From: an uncultured Faecalibacterium sp.
GTDB taxonomy: Bacteria > Bacillota > Clostridia > Oscillospirales > Ruminococcaceae
Reading direction: 5' to 3'
NCBI GenBank assembly: GCA_934518555.1
Contig: CAKSXW010000023.1
Location: 1-26,651 of the forward strand
Length of the DNA stretch: 26,651 nucleotides
Below, piece by piece: positions 1-6,241 of this stretch. Within the stretch, counting starts at the first letter, position 1. The number at the start of each line of letters is the position of its first letter. A program made the translations under genes and the position numbers. Under the pieces are notes generated by a model. That model saw nothing but the letters and a program-made list of their open reading frames with translations, had not been told where the DNA came from and did no database searches.

Positions 1-831
1 ATGGATCAGGATGGCGTCATCCAGCTCTCCCGCAAGAAGCTCGCATCTCGCAAGGGCATGGAAGAGATCGCTAAGGCAGCAGAATCCGGTGAGATCGTCG
101 AGGGCGATGTTACCGAGTTCAATAAGGGCGGCGTTGTTGTCAACGTCAAGGGCGTTAAGGTGTTCGTCCCCCGTTCTCAGGCCACTATGCGCCGTGATGA
201 GGACTACACTGCTCTGGTTGGCCAGCACGTTCAGCTGGTGGTTACCGAGTGCTCTGGCCGCAAGATCGTGGGCAGCATCAACAAGGTCACCGCTGAGCAG
301 AACAAGGCAAAGCGTGAGGAGTTCTGGGCAAACGTTGAGGTGGGCAAGAGCTACACCGGCGTTGTCAAGAGCCTGACCTCTTACGGTGCATTCGTTGACA
401 TCGGTGGTGTTGACGGCCTGTGCCACATCAGCGAGCTGAGCTGGAACCGCATCAAGCACCCCTCCGAGGTCGTCTCCGTTGGTGACACCATCGAAGTGTA
501 TGTCAAGGACATCGACACCGAGAACCACAAGGTTTCTCTGGGCTACAAGAAGTCCGAGGACAACCCCTGGGAGCAGCTGAAGAACAACTACCCCATCGGC
601 AGCACCTTCCACGCTCCGGTCGTTTCTCTGACCAAGTTCGGTGCATTCGTCCGCATCCTGCCGGGTGTTGACGGTCTGGTCCACATCAGCGAGATCAGCA
701 ATGATCGCGTTGAGAAGGTCTCCGACGCACTGAAGGTCGGCGATATGGTGGACGTGAAGCTGCTGGATGTGGACTTCGACAAGAAGCGCATCAGCCTGTC
801 CATGAAGGCTCTGCTGAACGACGCTGAGTAA
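1..831 (+). CDS. S1-domain RNA-binding protein (ribosomal protein S1-like), 5'-truncated by window edge
   Basis: The frame is open from base 1 to the stop at 829-831. Three S1 (OB-fold) repeats are visible: about residues 30-95 ([18 protein letters not shown]), 113-187 ([19 protein letters not shown]) and 200-272 ([15 protein letters not shown]). Each of the last two carries the typical GxVxxxxxYGAFVxhxGxxGLxHISE core. The first 30 visible residues resemble the end of an S1 repeat and the linker to the next ([15 protein letters not shown]), so the Met at base 1 is probably internal and the gene starts upstream. S1-type proteins bind mRNA and help initiation or act as RNA chaperones. In several Clostridia such repeats are fused behind IspH; whether that applies here lies outside the window. 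A hairpin terminator follows about 45 bp after the stop. Confidence 0.9.
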   Translation: MDQDGVIQLSRKKLASRKGMEEIAKAAESGEIVEGDVTEFNKGGVVVNVKGVKVFVPRSQATMRRDEDYTALVGQHVQLVVTECSGRKIVGSINKVTAEQNKAKREEFWANVEVGKSYTGVVKSLTSYGAFVDIGGVDGLCHISELSWNRIKHPSEVVSVGDTIEVYVKDIDTENHKVSLGYKKSEDNPWEQLKNNYPIGSTFHAPVVSLTKFGAFVRILPGVDGLVHISEISNDRVEKVSDALKVGDMVDVKLLDVDFDKKRISLSMKALLNDAE

Positions 832-877
832 TCAGCCTCCGGTTCAGAAGAACGGCTTCTGACACAATGCAAATGAC

Positions 878-915
878 AGCCCCGTTGCCGGGATACGGCG
901 GCGGGGTTGTTTTTG
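878..915 (+). terminator. Intrinsic terminator of the S1-domain gene
   Basis: A GC-rich inverted repeat (agccccgttgcc / ggcggcggggtt, with wobble pairs) is followed by a T-rich run, gttgtttttg. It lies between the S1 gene and the GtrA-like gene. Confidence 0.75.
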
Positions 916-977
916 TAGTGGAAGCAGCAAATTTATTCCCCACCTGGGGAGAAAATACAAAATAAAGACATAATTCT

Positions 978-1595
978 ATGGTAAAATGGATCAAGAAGCA
1001 CTGGGAAGTGCTGAGTTATCTTGTTTTTGGTGTGCTGACCACCCTGCTGAACATTGTGCTGTATGCCCTGTTCAACCAGCTATTTGGCTACACCGCCGCC
1101 AACAGCTGGGGCAATGTGTTGGATAACGCCCTGTGCATCCTCTTTGCCTACTGCACCAACCGGGCCTTTGTGTTCCGCAGCAAGACCCGGGGCAAGGCCA
1201 TGGCCAAGGAGTTTGGTACCTTTGTCACCTGCCGCCTGGGCACCATGGTGCTGGATACCGTGATCATGCTGGTGCTGGGCAATCTGCTGGCTGCCCAAGG
1301 CGCAGCCCTGATGGAGAATATGATGCAAGGCTTGTTGAGTGCAGTGTCCCGCTGGCTTGGCCCGGATACGGCCATCCAGATGGCAGCATCCTATGCAGGC
1401 ACACCGGTGGGGGTCACGGATGGCTCTGCCGCCATTGCCGTCATCGGCGGTGCAGACGGCCCCACGGCCATCTTTGTCACCAGCCGCTACAATGCCCAGG
1501 CGCTGTGGGGCCTGTGCGTAAAGGTCTTTTCCAATGTACTGGTGATCGTGCTGAACTATGTGTTCAGCAAGCTGATCATCTTTAAGAAGAAATGA
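978..1595 (+). CDS. GtrA-family membrane protein with OadB-like insertion
   Basis: The 205-residue product has the GtrA/DPMS arrangement. The N-terminal membrane segment (about 11-32, VLSYLVFGVLTTLLNIVLYA) is followed by a second containing the family pattern NxxxFxxxYxxNRxFVF (about 49-67), a third at 84-103, and a last one at 178-200 ending in the lysine-rich tail IIFKKK. GtrA proteins are about 120-150 residues and are thought to flip or bind polyprenyl-linked sugars for surface glycosylation. This one is longer because of about 70 extra residues (105-172) between the third and fourth segments. That insert contains IGGADGPTAIFVTSR (156-170), which closely resembles a conserved segment of sodium-pumping decarboxylase beta subunits. 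No good Shine-Dalgarno precedes the ATG, and an in-frame stop at 963-965 excludes a much earlier start. Substrate unknown. Confidence 0.85.
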   Translation: MVKWIKKHWEVLSYLVFGVLTTLLNIVLYALFNQLFGYTAANSWGNVLDNALCILFAYCTNRAFVFRSKTRGKAMAKEFGTFVTCRLGTMVLDTVIMLVLGNLLAAQGAALMENMMQGLLSAVSRWLGPDTAIQMAASYAGTPVGVTDGSAAIAVIGGADGPTAIFVTSRYNAQALWGLCVKVFSNVLVIVLNYVFSKLIIFKKK

Positions 1596-1607
1596 TGGAA
1601 ACGATAC

Positions 1608-1657
1608 CCCTCATCCGTCACCTGCGGTGACACCTTCCCCCCAAGGGGTGAAGGCTT
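1608..1657 (+). repeat. Palindromic repeat, left copy flanking DUF559
   Basis: It begins CCCTCATCCG, continues with a small hairpin (TCACC-TGC-GGTGA) and a second palindrome, CACCTTCCCCCC..GGGGTGAAGG, and ends GGCTT. The reverse complement of 2043-2090 has the same architecture with changed hairpin sequence. Confidence 0.8.
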
Positions 1658-1686
1658 AAGAAGAGCAGGCTTCGCCTGAGTTTGAA

Positions 1687-2043
1687 ATGAAGAACGTTAA
1701 AAACGGAAACCTGACGGCACTCTCTCAGACGCTGCGCCGGAATATGACGCAGCAGGAGAGACATCTATGGTATGATTTTTTGAAAAATCAGTCCGTCGTT
1801 TTCAAACGGCAGAAGGTCATCGGAAACTACATTGTTGATTTTTTCTGTGCAGAGGCAAAGCTGGTGGTAGAACTGGACGGTTCACAACACTATAGCGATA
1901 CAGGGAAAGCTGCGGATGCGGTACGAGATCAATACCTGAAAGACAAGGGCCTTACAGTTTTGCGCTACTCCAATCTGGAGATTGCGGAAAATTTTGCAGG
2001 AGTTTGTACAGAGATCCAGAACTATATCGGCAGATGCACCTGA
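1687..2043 (+). CDS. DUF559-family (Vsr/restriction-like fold) protein
   Basis: The product has 118 residues. The family signature is plain: NMTQQERHLWYDFL (19-32), FKRQKVIGNYIVDFFC (39-54), LVVELDGSQH (59-68), and RDQYLKDKGLTVLRYSN (80-96). These match the very-short-patch-repair/restriction-endonuclease-like fold. D51, E62, D64 and H68 are the likely metal-site residues. The family is widespread but its function is not established, so nuclease activity is inference. The gene is visibly richer in A+T than its neighbours and lacks a strong ribosome binding site. It sits exactly between two inverted copies of a palindromic repeat: the left copy ends 29 bp before the ATG, and the right copy begins at the stop codon. 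This suggests acquisition as a small cassette. Confidence 0.88.
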   Translation: MKNVKNGNLTALSQTLRRNMTQQERHLWYDFLKNQSVVFKRQKVIGNYIVDFFCAEAKLVVELDGSQHYSDTGKAADAVRDQYLKDKGLTVLRYSNLEIAENFAGVCTEIQNYIGRCT

Positions 2044-2090
2044 AGCCTTCCCCCGGTCGGGGGAAGGTGGCACGAAGTGCCGGATGAGGG
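2043..2090 (-). repeat. Palindromic repeat, right (inverted) copy flanking DUF559
   Basis: This is the inverted counterpart of 1608-1657. It reads AAGCCTTCCCCC GGTC GGGGGAAGG, then the hairpin GGCAC-GAA-GTGCC, then GGATGAGGG. It overlaps the last base of the DUF559 stop codon. Confidence 0.8.
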
Positions 2091-2129
2091 CGCTTTACAA
2101 CAAATGATTATCTTAGGAGGTACGGTATT

Positions 2130-2264
2130 ATGAAACGTGGTCTGAAAGGGTTCGCATTCCTGGTTTCCGGCCTGGTACTGGGCATCATCGGCGCAACGGC
2201 ATCGGTGACGGCCATTGCGCTCAGTGCTGTGGGCATGGCAAAGGTACGCCGTGCCAGCAAGTAA
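2130..2264 (+). CDS. Small hydrophobic protein (44 aa), unknown function
   Basis: It has a strong ribosome binding site (TTAGGAGG, 2113-2120) nine bases before the ATG, and the stop lies 18 bp before deoC. The product starts MKRGLKG, has one hydrophobic segment (about 9-34, FAFLVSGLVLGIIGATASV), and ends in a basic tail (KVRRASK). This is consistent with a single-pass membrane peptide. No family was recognised. The good Shine-Dalgarno, neighbour-like codon use and tight coupling to deoC support a real gene. A link to deoC function is not implied by the sequence. Confidence 0.65.
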   Translation: MKRGLKGFAFLVSGLVLGIIGATASVTAIALSAVGMAKVRRASK

Positions 2265-2282
2265 GAAAACGGAGGAAATATC

Positions 2283-2948
2283 ATGATGCGTGACGAGATC
2301 CTGTCCCACGTGGACCACACCCTGCTGAAGCCCGAGGCTACCTGGCCCCAGATCCAGGAGCTGTGCGACGAGGCCATTGCCAACCACACGGCATCGGTCT
2401 GCATCAACACCTGCTATGTGAAGCAGGCTGTGGAGTACATGGCCGGCCGCATCCCGGTGTGCTGCGTGGTAGGCTTCCCTCTGGGTGCCATGGACACCGC
2501 CAGCAAGGCCTTTGAGGCCAAGACCGCCATTGAGAACGGTGCCGCCGAGGTGGACATGGTCATCAACATCGGCCGCCTGAAGAATCAGGAATACGATGCT
2601 GTCCGGGAGGACATCCGTGCCGTGAAGCAGGCTGTGGGAGATAAGATCCTGAAGGTGATCATTGAGACCTGCCTGCTGACGGAGGACGAAAAGCAGAAGA
2701 TGTGCGACATCGTCTGCGAGGCCGGTGCCGACTACATCAAGACCAGCACGGGCTTTTCCACTGCCGGTGCCAACTTCCATGATGTGGAACTGATGGTCAA
2801 GGGCGTCCATGGCCGCTGCAAGGTGAAGGCCGCCGGCGGCATCTCCACCGTGGAGGATATGGAGACCTTCCTGGCTCTGGGAGCTGACCGCCTGGGTACT
2901 TCCCGTGCCGTGAAGATCCTGAACGGCCAGCAGGCAAAGGGCTATTGA
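2283..2948 (+). CDS. deoC: Deoxyribose-phosphate aldolase
   Basis: DeoC reversibly cleaves 2-deoxyribose-5-phosphate to glyceraldehyde-3-phosphate and acetaldehyde in deoxynucleoside salvage. The 221-residue protein is full length for the compact bacterial form. Family landmarks are VDHTLLKPEAT (10-20), GFPLGA (64-69), EVDMVINIG with catalytic D91, the Schiff-base lysine K153 in DYIKTSTGF, and the second active-site lysine K182 in KVKAAGGIST. A ribosome binding site (ACGGAGGAAA) precedes two adjacent ATGs at 2283 and 2286; either could be used. Expected in the cytosol. It is not beside other deo genes here. A terminator follows within 12 bp. Confidence 0.97.
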   Translation: MMRDEILSHVDHTLLKPEATWPQIQELCDEAIANHTASVCINTCYVKQAVEYMAGRIPVCCVVGFPLGAMDTASKAFEAKTAIENGAAEVDMVINIGRLKNQEYDAVREDIRAVKQAVGDKILKVIIETCLLTEDEKQKMCDIVCEAGADYIKTSTGFSTAGANFHDVELMVKGVHGRCKVKAAGGISTVEDMETFLALGADRLGTSRAVKILNGQQAKGY

Positions 2949-2959
2949 TCAGATCCGGC

Positions 2960-2996
2960 AAGAAAGGCGCAGCGGAGGCTGTGCCTTTCTTTTTTG
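2960..2996 (+). terminator. Intrinsic terminator of deoC
   Basis: The inverted repeat AAGAAAGGC..GCCTTTCTT is followed by a T tract at 2990-2995, directly after the deoC stop. Confidence 0.85.
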
Positions 2997-3060
2997 CAGC
3001 AGAAAACCGGCAAAACCTCCATCAATTTCAGAAAGTTGTATAAAAAGAGTGATACTCTTC

Positions 3061-3089
3061 TTGACAATCTGACGAAGCAATGATAGAAT
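3061..3089 (+). promoter_or_regulatory. Sigma-A-type promoter of metK
   Basis: TTGACA (3061-3066), a 17 bp spacer and TAGAAT (3084-3089). The SAM riboswitch begins about 26 bp downstream, as expected for a riboswitch leader. Confidence 0.85.
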
Positions 3090-3114
3090 ACTGAACGTAA
3101 CAACTGAATACCGA

Positions 3115-3209
3115 CTTATCAAGAGCGGCTGAGGGGACAGGCCCTGTGAAGCCCGACAACCTGTGCGAAAGCATAAGGTGCCAAATCCTGCGGGAAACCG
3201 GAAGATAAG
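3115..3209 (+). promoter_or_regulatory. SAM-I (S-box) riboswitch aptamer
   Basis: The P1 stem is CTTATC (3115-3120) paired with GATAAG (3204-3209). Conserved S-box segments appear in order: AAGAGCGGCTGAGGGACAGG-like 5' part, GGCCCTGTGAAGCCC, GACAACCTG, AGGTGCCAAATCCTGC, and GGAAGATAAG. SAM binding stabilises P1 and lets the downstream terminator form, shutting off metK when SAM is plentiful. The location directly before SAM synthetase agrees. Confidence 0.95.
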
Positions 3210-3212
3210 AGT

Positions 3213-3252
3213 GCAACGCTCAGAGCTTTCGGCTCTGGGCGCTTTTATTTTT
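3213..3252 (+). terminator. Riboswitch expression-platform terminator
   Basis: A stem around CAGAGC-TTTC-GGCTCTG, extended by GCGCTT, is followed by TTTATTTTT. It lies immediately after the S-box aptamer and about 75 bp before metK. Confidence 0.85.
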
Positions 3253-3328
3253 CTCGCAAAATGCTTGATGGAATGAGTAGGAAGCTGAAGGATACACATT
3301 CATTGTAAAAATTTAGGAGGCAAACCCC

Positions 3329-4483
3329 ATGGCTAGACATCTGTTTACTTCTGAGTCCGTCACCGAAGGACATCCCGACAAGATCTGCGACCAGATCTCC
3401 GATGCGATCCTGGACGAGATCCTGACCCACGACCCCGACGCCCGTGTGGCATGCGAGACCTGCGCATCCACCGGTCTGGTCCACATCATGGGCGAGATCA
3501 CCACCAACTGCTACGTGGACTTCCAGAAGATCGTCCGGGAAGTGGTGGCTGACATCGGCTACACCCGTGCAAAGTACGGCTTTGACGCCGACACCTGCGC
3601 CGTCATCTCCAACATCGACGGTCAGAGCCCCGACATCGCCCTTGGCACCAACGACCAGGTGGGCGGCGCCGGCGACCAGGGCATGATGTTCGGTTATGCC
3701 TGCGACGAGACCCCGGAGCTGATGCCCATGCCTATCAGTCTGGCACACAAGCTGGCTCTGCGGCTCACTGAAGTCCGCAAGAGCGGCGAGATGGACTACC
3801 TGCGTCCCGACGGCAAGAGCCAGGTCACCGTGGAGTACGACGAGAACAACAAGCCCGTGCGTGTGGACGCCGTGGTCATCTCCAGCCAGCACAGCGAGAA
3901 CGTCAGCATGGAGCAGCTCCGTGCCGACGTGATGGAAAAGGTCATCAAGGCCACCATCCCTGCCCAGCTGCTGGACGAGAACACCAAGTACTACATCAAC
4001 CCCACCGGCCGCTTTGTGGTGGGCGGTCCTCAGGGTGACACCGGCCTCACCGGCCGCAAGATCATTGTGGACACCTACGGCGGCTACGCCCGTCACGGCG
4101 GCGGTGCCTTCTCCGGCAAGGACCCCAGCAAGGTGGACCGCAGTGCTGCCTACGCTACCCGTTGGGTGGCCAAGAACATCGTGGCTGCAGGCCTGGCCAA
4201 GCAGTGCGAGGTGCAGGTGGCCTACGCCATCGGCGTGGCAAAGCCTGTGTCCATCATGGTGGATACCTTTGGCACCGGCACGGTCTCCGACGAGAAGATC
4301 GAGCAGGCTGTGGAGAAGGTCTTTGACCTGACCCCTGCCGCCATCATCCGGGATCTGGATCTGCGGAAGCCCATCTACCGCAAGCTGGCTGCTTACGGCC
4401 ACATGGGCCGTGAGGACCTGGGCGTGAAGTGGGAGAACACCGATCGTGTGGAGGCCCTGAAGGCTGCTGTGGCTGCTCTGTAA
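3329..4483 (+). CDS. metK: S-adenosylmethionine synthetase
   Basis: MetK makes S-adenosylmethionine from methionine and ATP. The 384-residue length is normal for the family. Signatures are the N-terminal [20 protein letters not shown] with H15 and D17 (ATP/Mg), the loop [14 protein letters not shown], and the glycine-rich [19 protein letters not shown] near residues 250-270. The ribosome binding site AGGAGG (3315-3320) lies 8 bp before the ATG and fixes the start. The gene is under the upstream SAM-I riboswitch, so its product represses its own transcription. It appears monocistronic, with a terminator 35 bp after the stop. Confidence 0.98.
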   Translation: MARHLFTSESVTEGHPDKICDQISDAILDEILTHDPDARVACETCASTGLVHIMGEITTNCYVDFQKIVREVVADIGYTRAKYGFDADTCAVISNIDGQSPDIALGTNDQVGGAGDQGMMFGYACDETPELMPMPISLAHKLALRLTEVRKSGEMDYLRPDGKSQVTVEYDENNKPVRVDAVVISSQHSENVSMEQLRADVMEKVIKATIPAQLLDENTKYYINPTGRFVVGGPQGDTGLTGRKIIVDTYGGYARHGGGAFSGKDPSKVDRSAAYATRWVAKNIVAAGLAKQCEVQVAYAIGVAKPVSIMVDTFGTGTVSDEKIEQAVEKVFDLTPAAIIRDLDLRKPIYRKLAAYGHMGREDLGVKWENTDRVEALKAAVAAL

Positions 4484-4517
4484 CGGGCAGTAATCTGATA
4501 AAAAAGTAACGAAGAAA

Positions 4518-4552
4518 GGTCTCTCTGCCTGCCGGGCGGAGGGGCCTTTTTT
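4518..4552 (+). terminator. Intrinsic terminator of metK
   Basis: A 12-bp stem (GGTCTCTCTGCC with GGGCGGAGGGGCC, some G-T pairs) is followed by TTTTTT. Confidence 0.85.
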
Positions 4553-4729
4553 GCGGGGAACAGGCCGGGGAAAAGGGCGAAAAAGTCATACATTTTCTGC
4601 AAAAATCAGAGGATATCTGAGATTTAGCACGGATTTTACCGGCTTTTTGTCGAAAACACACAGTCTCTCCGGCAAAAACGGAAAACAGATGTGCAAGGCG
4701 CAGAAAATCTGTTTGTGTAACAAATGGAT

Positions 4730-4758
4730 ATGGCACAAAACGCAAAATGTGATAAAAT
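4730..4758 (+). promoter_or_regulatory. Probable promoter of prs
   Basis: ATGGCA (4730-4735), a 17 bp spacer and TAAAAT (4753-4758), 65 bp before the prs ATG. The -35 box is imperfect. Confidence 0.5.
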
Positions 4759-4823
4759 AAGGGTAGATATGCACTTTTGTGCGGAGTATTCGGATGACAG
4801 AGCAGCAATAAGGAGTTGTGATT

Positions 4824-5966
4824 ATGTCCATTGAAATTTCCCCCAAGTCGTTCTTCCAGCAGCCTAGCGTGGCTGATATGCGGCTGATCGCCTGCCCCGG
4901 TGCCGAGGAGCTTACCGGCCTGATCGACAAGCATCTGGTCCGCTGGGCACGGGAAGCCGGCGTGGAGAAGGATACCTTTATTATTTCTTGCGACTGCCCC
5001 CGCTTCCAGAGCGGTGACGCCAAGGGTCTGGTCAAGGAGTCTGTCCGTGGCGACGATATCTTTATTGTGGTGGACCCCGGCAACTACAGCGTGACCTACA
5101 AGCTGTTCAACTATGAGAACCACATGTCTCCCGACGACCACTTTGCCAACCTGAAGCGTCTGATCCAGGCTGTGGCCGGTAAGGCACACCGGGTGTCGGT
5201 GATCATGCCCAGCCTCTACGGCGGCCGTCAGCACCGCCGTGTGGTCCGTGAGAGCTTGGACTGCGCTGTGGCTCTGCAGGAGCTGCAGACCATGGGCGTG
5301 CGGAACATCATCACCTTCGACGCTCATGACCCCCGTGTGCAGAACGCTGTGCCCCTCATGAGCTTCGACAACGCCATGCCCACCTACCAGGTGCTGAAGA
5401 GCCTGCTGAAGAAGGACCCGGACATCTCCTTCGACAAGAGCCAGTTCACCGTGGTGAGCCCCGACGAAGGCGCAATGAACCGCAATATGTACTTCTCCAG
5501 CGTGCTGGGCTGCAACCTGGGTATGTTCTACAAGCGTCGTGACTACACCCGTGTGGTCAACGGCCGCAACCCCATCGTGGCTCACGAGTACCTGGGCGAG
5601 AGCGTGGAAGGCAAGACCGTGTTCATCGCTGACGACATCATTGCCTCCGGCGAGAGCATGCTGGAAGTGGCCGGCAACCTGAAGGAGCGTGGCGCAGGCC
5701 GCATCATTGCCAATGCCACCTTCCCCCTGTTCACCAGCGGCCTGGAGAAGTTCGACCAGGCTGTGGCCGAGGGCAAGCTGACCTATGTGGTGGGCACCAA
5801 CCTGACCTACCGGATGCCGGAGCTGCTGACCCGTGACTGGTATGTGGACGTGGACGTGTCTAAGTACGCTGCTTACTTTGTGGTGGCTCTGAACCACGAT
5901 ATGTCTGTTTCCAGCATCATTGATCCTCTGAAGAAGATCGAGACCCTGCTGGCAAACCGCAAGTGA
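4824..5966 (+). CDS. prs: Ribose-phosphate pyrophosphokinase (long divergent form)
   Basis: It would make PRPP from ribose-5-phosphate and ATP for nucleotide, His and Trp synthesis. The 380-residue product is longer than typical Prs (about 310-320). Recognisable parts are YGGRQHRRV (132-140), an FDAHDP motif (165-170) corresponding to the DLH region, the ATP-flexible-loop-like YKRRDYTR (236-243), and the PRPP-binding loop FIADDIIASGES (267-278), where most Prs have VDDxxDTGGT. The ATG at 4824 follows AAGGAG (4810-4815) by 8 bp; the GTG at 4818 is too close to that site. The substituted PRPP loop marks a divergent lineage, so catalysis is inferred from family. It is monocistronic, between its own promoter and terminator. 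Confidence 0.88.
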   Translation: MSIEISPKSFFQQPSVADMRLIACPGAEELTGLIDKHLVRWAREAGVEKDTFIISCDCPRFQSGDAKGLVKESVRGDDIFIVVDPGNYSVTYKLFNYENHMSPDDHFANLKRLIQAVAGKAHRVSVIMPSLYGGRQHRRVVRESLDCAVALQELQTMGVRNIITFDAHDPRVQNAVPLMSFDNAMPTYQVLKSLLKKDPDISFDKSQFTVVSPDEGAMNRNMYFSSVLGCNLGMFYKRRDYTRVVNGRNPIVAHEYLGESVEGKTVFIADDIIASGESMLEVAGNLKERGAGRIIANATFPLFTSGLEKFDQAVAEGKLTYVVGTNLTYRMPELLTRDWYVDVDVSKYAAYFVVALNHDMSVSSIIDPLKKIETLLANRK

Positions 5967-5985
5967 TCCTGAATATGCCGTAAGC

Positions 5986-6020
5986 AAGGCGGCCGCACCC
6001 GGTGGTGCGGCCGCCTTTTT
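5986..6020 (+). terminator. Intrinsic terminator of prs
   Basis: A perfect 12-bp stem, AGGCGGCCGCAC / GTGCGGCCGCCT, with a 6-nt loop is followed by TTTT. Confidence 0.92.
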
Positions 6021-6095
6021 GCGTGATCCCGGGAACAGTTTTCACAAAAATTGGAATACTAATATATTACTTTCGACAAAAAAGCCAAAACAATC

Positions 6096-6123
6096 TTTAC
6101 AAACCACTTAAAAATGGTATCCT
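6096..6123 (+). promoter_or_regulatory. Candidate promoter of the esterase gene
   Basis: TTTACA (6096-6101), a 16 bp spacer and TATCCT (6118-6123), in an A+T-rich stretch between the prs terminator and the structured leader. The -10 box is weak. Confidence 0.45.
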
Positions 6124-6130
6124 TTATACA

Positions 6131-6241
6131 GAATGCAAGCAGGGCGCACCTGCTTGGAACCGGGCCCTTGGGGATCTAGGAGGGCCTGGAGACCGAAACC
6201 GCACAAGGGGTGCAAGGGCACCCGACGGAAGGAGAATCTGT
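6131..6241 (+). promoter_or_regulatory. Structured 5' leader of the esterase gene, possible cis-regulatory RNA
   Basis: Three consecutive hairpins occupy the leader: CAAGCAG (6136-6142) with CTGCTTG (6150-6156), GGCCCT (6163-6168) with AGGGCC (6181-6186), and GGGTGC (6208-6213) with GCACCC (6218-6223) closing an AAGG loop. The ribosome binding site GGAAGGAG follows at once. I compared it from memory with SAM, glycine, c-di-GMP, c-di-AMP, guanidine and ZTP motifs and found no convincing match. No terminator is evident, so any control would act on translation. Confidence 0.4.

Larger units (their letters stand above)
4484..4823 (+). other. metK-prs intergenic region
   Basis: This 340 bp gap holds the metK terminator, then A+T-rich non-coding DNA, then the prs promoter. 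A further inverted repeat, AAACAGAT (4683-4690) with ATCTGTTT (4707-4714), lies just upstream of the -35 box and could be a protein-binding site or residual terminator. I see no credible gene here. Confidence 0.6.

Noticed and set aside
4344..5987. Long minus-strand open frame opposite metK and prs.
   Set aside because: Its composition is Ala/His/Gln/Val-rich shadow coding, antisense to two clear genes. It has no ribosome binding site and no family similarity.
6171..6234. Guanidine-I (ykkC) or c-di-AMP (ydaO) riboswitch in the esterase leader.
   Set aside because: Short look-alikes (CTAGG, GCACCCGAC) are present, but the remaining conserved blocks of both classes are missing.
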